From: Clostridiales bacterium
GTDB lineage: Bacteria; Bacillota; Clostridia; Oscillospirales; Oscillospiraceae
Length of the DNA stretch: 9,445 bases
Direction: 5' to 3'
Assembly: GCA_029098065.1 (NCBI GenBank)
Contig: JAQXNP010000108.1
Span: forward strand, 1 to 9,445
A model generated the notes under the pieces. That model had not been told where the DNA came from, did no database searches, and worked only from the letters and a program-made list of their open reading frames with translations. Shown here in pieces: positions 1-5,751 of the stretch. A program made the translations under genes and the position numbers. Every line of letters starts with the position of its first letter. Position 1 is the stretch's first letter.

Positions 1-1529
1 TCGGTCCGGTGGTGGCCAACGACGGTATCGACCTGGAGCTGGACCGGGGGGAGATCCTGGCCCTGCTGGGGGAGAACGGCAGCGGCACGACCACCCTGAT
101 GAACATGATCTCCGGCATCTACTTCCCCGACGAGGGGCATATCTTCGTGGGAGGGAAGGAGGTCAGCATCCGCTCTCCCAAGGACGCCTTCGCCCTGGGG
201 ATCGGCATGATCCACCAGCATTATAAGCTGGTGGATGTGTTCACCGCCGCGGAGAACATCGTCCTGGGCCTGCCGGAAAAGGGAAAGTTCGACAAGAAAG
301 CAGTCTCGGACCGGGTGCGCCGGATCAGCGAGCGCTACGGCTTTGACATCGATCCGGAAAAAAAGGTCTACGATATGTCGGTGTCGGAAAAGCAGACGGT
401 GGAGATCGGCAAGGTCCTCTACCGGGGCGCGGATATCCTGATCCTGGATGAGCCCACTGCTGTGCTGACCCCTCAGGAGACTGACAAGCTCTTCGCGGTG
501 CTGCGGAATATGAAGGCGGACGGCAAGGCCATCGTCATCATCACCCACAAACTCCACGAGGTGCTGGAGATCTCCGACAAGGTGGCGGTGCTGCGGAAGG
601 GGCGGTACATCGGTACGGTGAACACCGCGGAGACCACCGCCCAGGCCCTCACCGAGATGATGGTGGGCCACGCCGTCAGCCTGAACATCGACCGGCCCGA
701 GGCCAAGTACCGGGATCCCCGGCTGGAGGTCAAGGGGCTGACCGTGGTCAACAAGGAGGGCGTCACCATGCTTCAGGATGTGTCCTTCCTGGCCAGGGGA
801 GGAGAGATCCTGGGGATTGCCGGCGTGGCCGGCAGCGGGCAGAAGGAACTGCTGGAGGCCGTCGCCGGGCTCCAGAAGGGCACGGGGAGCATCCTGTACT
901 ATCCGCCCCACCCCAACTCGGACATCGCCGGACAGCATGTGCCGGTGGACCGGGAAGGCGAGGAGCTGCTGGGCAAAACGCCCGCCCAGATCCAGAAGAT
1001 CGGCGTGTCCCTGGCCTTTGTCCCCGAGGACCGGCTGGGCATGGGGCTGGTGGCCGGAATGGACATGGTGGACAACATGATGCTCAAAACCTACCAGAAG
1101 AACCGGGGGCCCCTTGTGGACCGGAAATCCCCCAAGGACCTGGCCGACCGGCTCATTGAGGAGCTGGAGATCGTCACCCCGGGCACGTCCACCCCTGTGC
1201 GGCGGCTCTCCGGCGGCAATGTGCAGAAGGTGCTGGTGGGGCGGGAGATCGCCTCTTCCCCCACGGTGCTGATGACCGCCTACCCGGTGCGGGGTCTGGA
1301 TATCAATTCCTCCTACACGATTTACCGGCTCCTGAACGAGCAGAAGATGAAGGGAGTGGCTGTGCTGCTGGTGGGCGAGGATCTCGACGTCCTGCTGGAG
1401 CTGTGCGACCGCATTTTGGTGCTGTGCGGCGGACAGGTCTCCGGCGTGGTGGACGCCCGGACCGCCACCAAGGAGCAGGTGGGATTGTACATGACCCGCG
1501 TGGGCGGGGGAGAGGGGGCAGCCCGATGA
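1..1529 (+). CDS. BMP-type nucleoside/purine ABC importer, double ATPase subunit (5' end cut off by window)
   Basis: This is the ATP-hydrolysing subunit of an importer of the NupO/YufO type (COG3845), which takes up nucleosides or similar solutes with a BMP-family binding lipoprotein. The reading frame is open from base 3 and codes Gly-Pro before the GTG at 9, so the true start lies outside the window and GTG 9 is an internal Val. Counting from that Val, the first nucleotide-binding domain has Walker A at 21-29, Q-loop Gln70, a signature reading MSVSE at 123-127, Walker B ILILDEP ending near 149 and H-loop His180. The second has a Walker A-like GVAGSGQKE at 272-280, a good LSGGN signature at 400-404 and a degenerate Walker B (TAYPVRGLD, 423-431). 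The Walker A Lys of domain 1 is replaced by Thr27 (codon ACG, 87-89), which is unexpected for an active ATPase. The gene overlaps the next by ATGA. Family is certain; the substrate is inferred from neighbours. Confidence 0.93.
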   Translation, partial: GPVVANDGIDLELDRGEILALLGENGSGTTTLMNMISGIYFPDEGHIFVGGKEVSIRSPKDAFALGIGMIHQHYKLVDVFTAAENIVLGLPEKGKFDKKAVSDRVRRISERYGFDIDPEKKVYDMSVSEKQTVEIGKVLYRGADILILDEPTAVLTPQETDKLFAVLRNMKADGKAIVIITHKLHEVLEISDKVAVLRKGRYIGTVNTAETTAQALTEMMVGHAVSLNIDRPEAKYRDPRLEVKGLTVVNKEGVTMLQDVSFLARGGEILGIAGVAGSGQKELLEAVAGLQKGTGSILYYPPHPNSDIAGQHVPVDREGEELLGKTPAQIQKIGVSLAFVPEDRLGMGLVAGMDMVDNMMLKTYQKNRGPLVDRKSPKDLADRLIEELEIVTPGTSTPVRRLSGGNVQKVLVGREIASSPTVLMTAYPVRGLDINSSYTIYRLLNEQKMKGVAVLLVGEDLDVLLELCDRILVLCGGQVSGVVDARTATKEQVGLYMTRVGGGEGAAR

Positions 1530-2641
1530 GAGAGAAAAAAACGCCCCTGATCCGCCTGGCCAAGCGGGAGGGGATGGAGAGCTGGAAGAGATGGGTCATC
1601 CGGCTGTGTTCCATCCTGCTGGCGCTGGTGGTGGGCGGCATCGTGATGGCCGCCGTGACTGACCCGTCCAACGGGAACTTCTTCCAGCGGGCGGTGGGGA
1701 GCTACGCCACGGTCATCGACGGGGCGCTGGGTAAGAAGACCGCCATCCGGCAGACGGTGAAGAATTTCATCCCCCTGCTGGGCACCGCGCTGGCCATTGC
1801 CCCCTGCTTTAAAATGAAATTCTGGAACATCGGCGCCGAGGGGCAGATCACCGCCGGCGCCGTGTGCGCCACCTATTTCGCCCTCTTCTGGGCCGACCGG
1901 CTCCCCCAGGTGCCGCTGCTGTTGATTATGGCGCTGGCCGGCGCCGTGGGCGGCGGGCTGTGGGCTCTGGTGCCCGCCTTTTTCCGGGCCCGGTGGGGGA
2001 CCAACGAGACCCTGTTCACCCTGATGATGAACTACATTATCATCGGCTTTGTCAAATGGCTTCAGGGCGGGCCCTGGGAAAAACAGCCCAAGGGCAGCCA
2101 GCAGATCGCCCAGTTCGCCGCCAACGCCTGCCTGCCCAAGGTGGCGGGGGTGTACTGCGGCTGGATCGTGGTGCTGGTGCTGATGGTGCTGATGTTCCTC
2201 TACATGAAGTACACCAAGCAGGGCTATGAGATCGCCGTGGTGGGCGAGAGCGAGGCCACCGCCCGGTACGCTGGCATGAACGTGGGAAAGATCATCATGC
2301 GCACCATGTTCCTCTCCGGAGCCATCGCCGGGATCGTGGGCTTCCTGCTGGTGTCGGGGGCCAACAATACCCTCTACGACGGAGTGGCCAACGGCGCGGG
2401 CTTTACCGCCATCACTGTGGCCTGGCTGGCCCAGCTCAACCCCTTCGGCATGGCGGGCATCTCCGCCATGCTGGCCGTGCTGGAGAAGGGCGCCGACACC
2501 CTTCAGACCCGGATGGCGGTGCCGGTGGCCATCTCCGATGTGATTACCGGCGTGCTGCTCTTCTTCATGCTGGGATGCGAATTTCTGATCCGCTACCGGC
2601 TCATCTTCCGGGGACATGAGGAAAAGGAGGGGAAAGCATGA
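1526..2641 (+). CDS. BMP-type ABC importer, first permease subunit (NupP/YufP-like)
   Basis: Integral membrane permease of 371 residues in the COG4603 family, one half of the membrane channel of a nucleoside/purine-type importer. The start is ATG 1526, whose ATGA overlaps the stop of the ATPase gene and which has a purine-rich GAGAGG-type site about ten bases upstream. An in-frame ATG at 1403 lies deep inside the ATPase gene and was not chosen. A basic N-terminal stretch precedes about ten hydrophobic segments, roughly at residues 22-43, 80-95, 104-123, 128-152, 160-178, 210-227, 262-278, 290-303, 306-320 and 334-352. Family hallmarks are WNIGAEGQ (100-107), GTNETLFTLMMNY (158-170) and the cytoplasmic loop GYEIAVVGESEATARYAG (233-250), the likely docking site for the ATPase. 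The length fits the family. It is followed by the second permease with another ATGA overlap, so the three genes form one translationally coupled operon. Nucleoside or purine as substrate is inferred. Confidence 0.92.
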   Translation: MREKKTPLIRLAKREGMESWKRWVIRLCSILLALVVGGIVMAAVTDPSNGNFFQRAVGSYATVIDGALGKKTAIRQTVKNFIPLLGTALAIAPCFKMKFWNIGAEGQITAGAVCATYFALFWADRLPQVPLLLIMALAGAVGGGLWALVPAFFRARWGTNETLFTLMMNYIIIGFVKWLQGGPWEKQPKGSQQIAQFAANACLPKVAGVYCGWIVVLVLMVLMFLYMKYTKQGYEIAVVGESEATARYAGMNVGKIIMRTMFLSGAIAGIVGFLLVSGANNTLYDGVANGAGFTAITVAWLAQLNPFGMAGISAMLAVLEKGADTLQTRMAVPVAISDVITGVLLFFMLGCEFLIRYRLIFRGHEEKEGKA

Positions 2642-3621
2642 AGACTCTGTTGAATCTGATCGTGGCCGCCGTCTTCAACGGGACCCCTCTCCTCTATGGT
2701 ACGATGGGCGAGGTGCTCACCGAGAAGTCCGGCAACCTGAACCTGGGCGTGGAGGGCATGATGTACATGGGCGGCGCCCTGGGACTGGGCGCGGCGTTCT
2801 ATTACGAAAAGGCGGCGGGAGCCGCCGCCTCCGGCCAGGTGGCCGTGGTGCTGGCGCTGGCGGCCGCCTTCCTGGCGGGGGCCGCGGGGGCGCTCATCTT
2901 TTCCTTCCTCACCGTCACCCTCCGGGCCAACCAGAACGTCACCGGCCTGGCCCTGACCATCTTCGGCACCGGCGTGGGGCAGTTCCTGGGCGAGTATATG
3001 CGGGTGCGGGAGAACGGCTATGTGGCGGTGAGCAACGCGCTGAAGGCCGCCTTCCAGAATTCTCCGTTCCCCAGGGCCCTGCAGAATCTTCCCGTGGTGG
3101 GCCAGCTGGTCTTCGGGTACAACATTTTCGTCTATCTGGGAGTGGCGGCGGCGCTGGTCATGAGCTGGTATCTGGGACATACCCGGTCCGGACTCCAGCT
3201 CCGGTCGGTGGGAGAGTCCCCCGCCACCGCCGACGCCGCGGGAATCAACGTCTCCCGGTACAAGTACGCGGCCACCATTATCGGCGGCGGCATCTGGGCC
3301 ATCGGCGGCATGGCGTTTATAATGACTGTGGCCGGCGCGGTGTGGAACCATGAGGGCCTCTCCGGCGAGGGCTGGCTGGCGGTGGCGCTGGTCATCTTCT
3401 GCCTGTGGACCCCCCTGCGGGCGCTGTGGGGCTCCGCCCTGTTCGGCGGACTTATGGTCCTCTATCTGTACCTGCCTCTGGATTTCATCCCCGGGCAGCT
3501 CTATAAGATCCTGCCCTATGTGGTGACCGTGGTGGTACTGGTGGCGGTATCCATGCGGCAGAAACGGGAAAATCAGCCTCCCGCCGGACTGGGCAACGCC
3601 TACTTCCGGGAAGAGCGGTAA
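2638..3621 (+). CDS. BMP-type ABC importer, second permease subunit (NupQ/YufQ-like)
   Basis: Integral membrane permease of 327 residues in the COG1079 family, pairing with the preceding permease to form the channel. ATG 2638 overlaps the upstream stop by ATGA and has a perfect AGGAGG at 2625-2630, seven bases away. Hydrophobic segments alternate with short loops through the whole protein. Recognisable family motifs are SGNLNLGVEGMM (31-42), NQNVTGLALTIFGTG (98-112) and the coupling-loop sequence SVGESPATADAAGINV (190-205), which mirrors the GESEATARYAG loop of the partner permease. A hydrophilic tail of about 20 residues ends the protein. It is the last gene of the transporter operon: the TAA at 3619-3621 is followed within 20 bases by a strong terminator hairpin. 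The substrate-binding lipoprotein is not in the window and probably lies to the left. Specificity cannot be read from the sequence; the neighbouring purine genes make a purine or nucleoside likely. Confidence 0.92.
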   Translation: MKTLLNLIVAAVFNGTPLLYGTMGEVLTEKSGNLNLGVEGMMYMGGALGLGAAFYYEKAAGAAASGQVAVVLALAAAFLAGAAGALIFSFLTVTLRANQNVTGLALTIFGTGVGQFLGEYMRVRENGYVAVSNALKAAFQNSPFPRALQNLPVVGQLVFGYNIFVYLGVAAALVMSWYLGHTRSGLQLRSVGESPATADAAGINVSRYKYAATIIGGGIWAIGGMAFIMTVAGAVWNHEGLSGEGWLAVALVIFCLWTPLRALWGSALFGGLMVLYLYLPLDFIPGQLYKILPYVVTVVVLVAVSMRQKRENQPPAGLGNAYFREER

Positions 3622-3640
3622 CAAATACGACCCAGCGGAC

Positions 3641-3675
3641 AAAGGGCCCTCCCGCACAGCGGGAGGGCCCTTTTT
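3641..3675 (+). terminator. Rho-independent terminator of the transporter operon
   Basis: A perfect 15-base-pair inverted repeat (3641-3655 with 3659-3673) encloses a three-base ACA loop. Twelve pairs are G/C except one A-T, and a run of five T follows (3671-3675, partly inside the stem). It sits 20 bases after the transporter stop codon and only a few bases from the stop of the convergent mocA-like gene at 3679. Read on the minus strand the hairpin is followed by only TTT, so it may serve both directions but is stronger for the plus-strand operon. Confidence 0.93.
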
Positions 3676-3678
3676 GCT

Positions 3679-4236
3679 TCAGCCGAGCGGGACATCCAGG
3701 TCCTGCAGTTCCCGGGGGGAGAGCGCCTCCGCCAGACGGAGCGCGTCCGGGTGGGCGCGGATGACCCGGCCGCCCCCCACATCGCCGGTGAGAGATGACA
3801 ACTCAGCGTAATATTTACGGGGGAAAATTACAGGATTGCCCCGTTTTCCGTCCCAGGACAGGGCGGTGATGCGGTCAGGCGCCTCCCGCCAGGCGGCAAT
3901 GAGGCCTTCCACGCTTTCCCGGCTCAGCCAGGGCTGGTCGCACACGGAGAAGAGGACGGCGTCGGAGTCCGCCTCCACGGCGGAGAGCCCCAGACGGATG
4001 GAGACGGACTGGCCCTCCTGAGGCCGGGGGTTGAGGATGGGAAGATAGCCTGCCCCCTCCGCCGCCTCCAAAACCTCCGGGCAGCGGCCCACCACCGCCG
4101 CCCGGGAAAAAAGGGCGGCGGGCAGGGCGGCAAAGGCCCGGCGGTAGAGGGGCACACCGTCCACCTCCGCCAGCAGCTTGTCGGAGCCGTACCGCCGGGA
4201 GAGTCCCGCCGCCAGCAGCACCGCTGAGAGCTTCAT
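3679..4236 (-). CDS. mocA: MocA-like molybdopterin cytidylyltransferase
   Basis: Nucleotidyltransferase of 185 residues, close to the usual MocA length of about 190. MocA joins CMP from CTP to Mo-molybdopterin, giving the cytosine dinucleotide cofactor used by bacterial xanthine dehydrogenases. Visible motifs are the nucleotide-binding loop LLAAGLSRRYGSDKLL (7-22, with Lys20), NPRPQEGQSVSIRLG (69-83), the metal-binding CDQP (99-102, Asp100), RGNPVIFP (132-139), LTGDVGGGR (149-157) and the closing DLDVP (179-183). ATG 4236 forms an ATGA overlap with the stop of the upstream hydantoinase gene, so the two are probably translationally coupled and transcribed from the divergent region near 5650. 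The divergent xdhABC operon is the obvious client of the cofactor. MobA-type guanylyl transfer is the main alternative, but MobA normally serves DMSO-reductase-type enzymes and none is present here. The symbol rests on family motifs and context. Confidence 0.85.
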   Translation of the reverse strand: MKLSAVLLAAGLSRRYGSDKLLAEVDGVPLYRRAFAALPAALFSRAAVVGRCPEVLEAAEGAGYLPILNPRPQEGQSVSIRLGLSAVEADSDAVLFSVCDQPWLSRESVEGLIAAWREAPDRITALSWDGKRGNPVIFPRKYYAELSSLTGDVGGGRVIRAHPDALRLAEALSPRELQDLDVPLG

Positions 4237-5606
4237 CGCCAGAACTGGGCGGGGCCCCGCTTGACGAAGCGGCCCAGTCCCTCGGTGAGACGGCCGTTTT
4301 GGAAGGCAATCTCCCCGTTGAGGAGCACCGTGTCGACGCGGCCGGTGATGGGGATGCCCTCATAGGGATCGTAGTCACAGGCCGAGTGATTGGCGGAAGC
4401 CTGAATACAACCGGTAGAATTGGGGTCATAGATTACGATATCGGCGTCGGAGCCCACGGCTAAAACGCCCTTTTGGGGATACATACCGAAGAGTCTGGCG
4501 GGATTTTCCGAAAGCAGCTGGGCCATGCGGGGCAGGGAGATCCGGCCGGCGGCCACGCCGTAGGTGTAGAGAAGGACGCCCCGGTCCTCCACCCCGGGCA
4601 TGCCGTTGGGAATCTTGGAAAAGTCATCCCGGCCCAGAGCCTTGACGGCGGTGGAGAAGGAGCAGTGGTCGGTGCCGATGGTGTCCACGGTGCCGTCGGC
4701 CACCGCGTCCCACAGGGCCTCCCTGTTTCCGGCGGGGCGGGCAGGGGGGGCGAAGACATATTTGGCGCTCTCAAAGCCGGGGAGATGGTAGACCCTGTCA
4801 TCCAGCATGAGATATTGGGGGCAGGTCTCCACGTAGAGCTTCTGGCCCCGGGCCCGGGCGGCGCGGACCACCTCCAGGGAGCGCTCCGCGGACAGGTGGA
4901 CGATGTTCACCGGCACGCCCGCCGTCTCGGCGATGGTGAGCCAGCGGTTCACCGCCTCGGCCTCCACGGCGGGGGGACGGGCTCCGGGATGGGCATCGGG
5001 ACCCAGGCGGCCCGCCTGTTTTTGGGCGGCGATGCCCGCCTCCACCAGCTCGCCGTTTTCACAGTGGCAGCCGATGACGGCCCCCTCCCGGGCGGCCGCC
5101 CGGAGCACCTCGTAGGCCACGGTGTCGGAGACCCGCAGGGCATAGGCCAGGTAGATTTTGTAGGAAGTGATGCCCTGAGCCGTCATGGCGGGGAGCTCGG
5201 CGCGGATGGCGTCGTTCCAGTCCTTGATGGTCATATGGAAGGAGTAGTTGCAGCTGGCGATGCCGTCGGCCCGGCTGTGCCAGGTGTCCAGGGCGGACTG
5301 GAGAGAGGCGCCCCGCTCCGGTTCGGCAAAATCCAGTACGGTGGTGGTGCCGCCGGCCAGGGCGGAGCGGGTGCCGCTGGCCCAGTTGTCCGCGGTCTCG
5401 TTGGGCAGGCCCTTGTTCATCTCAAAATGGGTGTGGGTGTCGATAAAGCCGGGAAAAACCAGTTTGCCCGTCAGATCCAGAACCCGGGCCTTTCCGGAGG
5501 AAAGCCGGTCTCCAATGGCGGAGATCCTGTCGTTTTCCACCAGCAGGTCGGCCTTCCGGGGGCCGTCGGGGAGGATCAGAGTGCCGTTTTGAAGCAGGAT
5601 AGACAT
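4233..5606 (-). CDS. hyuA: Hydantoinase/dihydropyrimidinase-family cyclic amidohydrolase (HyuA/YgeZ-like)
   Basis: Binuclear-metal amidohydrolase of 457 residues; the family hydrolyses cyclic amides (hydantoins, dihydropyrimidines). The whole protein follows the D-hydantoinase plan. The HTH metal pair is at His58/His60, the carboxylatable Lys150 lies in SYKIYLAY, and His181, His237 (NIVHLS) and Asp313 (GTDHCSF) complete the site. Tyr155, the usual substrate-contacting Tyr, is present, as is IPNGMPGVEDRG (332-343). C-terminal motifs such as ARLFGMYPQKG (370-380) resemble E. coli HyuA (phenylhydantoinase), encoded near xdhABC and mocA in that species. One oddity is that the common SPPLR substrate loop reads APPAR (286-290). 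ATG 5604-5606 is preceded, eight bases away, by AAGGAG (complement of 5615-5620). It is the first gene of a two-gene operon with the mocA-like gene. The true substrate is unknown; an intermediate of purine ring breakdown is the natural guess from context. Confidence 0.88.
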   Translation of the reverse strand: MSILLQNGTLILPDGPRKADLLVENDRISAIGDRLSSGKARVLDLTGKLVFPGFIDTHTHFEMNKGLPNETADNWASGTRSALAGGTTTVLDFAEPERGASLQSALDTWHSRADGIASCNYSFHMTIKDWNDAIRAELPAMTAQGITSYKIYLAYALRVSDTVAYEVLRAAAREGAVIGCHCENGELVEAGIAAQKQAGRLGPDAHPGARPPAVEAEAVNRWLTIAETAGVPVNIVHLSAERSLEVVRAARARGQKLYVETCPQYLMLDDRVYHLPGFESAKYVFAPPARPAGNREALWDAVADGTVDTIGTDHCSFSTAVKALGRDDFSKIPNGMPGVEDRGVLLYTYGVAAGRISLPRMAQLLSENPARLFGMYPQKGVLAVGSDADIVIYDPNSTGCIQASANHSACDYDPYEGIPITGRVDTVLLNGEIAFQNGRLTEGLGRFVKRGPAQFWR

Positions 5607-5614
5607 GGCCAGGA

Positions 5615-5620
5615 CTCCTT
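5615..5620 (-). promoter_or_regulatory. Ribosome binding site of the hydantoinase gene
   Basis: The minus strand reads AAGGAG (inside GAAAGGAGTCC) eight bases before the hydantoinase ATG. Position and spacing support ATG 5606 as the start. Confidence 0.75.
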
Positions 5621-5642
5621 TCAGTTTCCAGCGGTTTCCTTT

Positions 5643-5671
5643 ATTCTACACCCGGGGGAGGAAGAAAGCAA
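5643..5671 (-). promoter_or_regulatory. Candidate sigma-A promoter of hydantoinase-mocA operon
   Basis: On the minus strand TTGCTT (complement of 5666-5671) and TAGAAT (complement of 5643-5648) are separated by exactly 17 bases. The -10 matches five of six consensus bases, the -35 three of six. Transcription would begin near 5636, giving a leader of about 30 bases that holds the ribosome binding site. Based on consensus matching only. Confidence 0.45.
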
Positions 5672-5692
5672 AATGTTTTCAAATCCTCTTCC
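5660..5692. promoter_or_regulatory. Possible operator: imperfect dyad in the divergent promoter region
   Basis: GGAAGA (5660-5665) faces TCTTCC (5687-5692). Between them lies the near-palindrome AAAATGTTTT (5670-5679), whose centre is offset from that of the outer arms by about 1.5 bases. The element overlaps the candidate -35 of the minus-strand promoter and lies just upstream of the plus-strand -10, a sensible place for a shared regulator. AT-rich tracts make chance symmetry likely, and no regulator gene is in the window. Confidence 0.25.
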
Positions 5693-5711
5693 TTTTTTAA
5701 TCCGGATAAGC

Positions 5712-5717
5712 TACAAT
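5712..5717 (+). promoter_or_regulatory. Candidate -10 element for xdhABC
   Basis: TACAAT matches five of six bases of TATAAT and lies 34 bases before the xdhA start codon, giving a predicted leader of under 30 bases. No good -35 is found 16-18 bases upstream (the region is TTCCTTTTTT-like). The promoter may therefore need an activator or be misplaced. Confidence 0.4.
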
Positions 5718-5736
5718 GAACTCAAGCAATACACGT

Positions 5737-5744
5737 GGAGGAGG
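5737..5744 (+). promoter_or_regulatory. Ribosome binding site deciding the xdhA start
   Basis: GGAGGAGG ends seven bases before ATG 5752, near-ideal spacing. The upstream in-frame ATG at 5716 overlaps the candidate -10 box and would place this site inside the coding region, so 5752 is preferred. Confidence 0.85.
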
Positions 5745-5751
5745 CTTTCGT

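Noticed and set aside
1403..1525. Upstream in-frame ATG extending the first permease by 41 residues.
   Set aside because: The extension is Arg/Gly-rich, lies inside the ATPase gene in another frame, and is unlike any permease N-terminus. ATG 1526 has the ATGA overlap and a plausible binding site.
1322..3657. Two long minus-strand open frames (431 and 354 codons) opposite the permease genes.
   Set aside because: These are low-complexity His/Gly/Gln-rich translations opposite well-conserved membrane proteins. No ribosome binding site or family motif is visible.
5716..5751. Earlier in-frame ATG adding 12 residues to XdhA.
   Set aside because: It overlaps the candidate -10 and lacks its own ribosome binding site. 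The GGAGGAGG and the match to E. coli XdhA both point to ATG 5752.
5620..5751. Possible purine riboswitch ahead of xdhABC or the hydantoinase gene.
   Set aside because: The predicted leaders are only about 30 bases, and no three-way junction or conserved purine-aptamer core sequence is seen on either strand.
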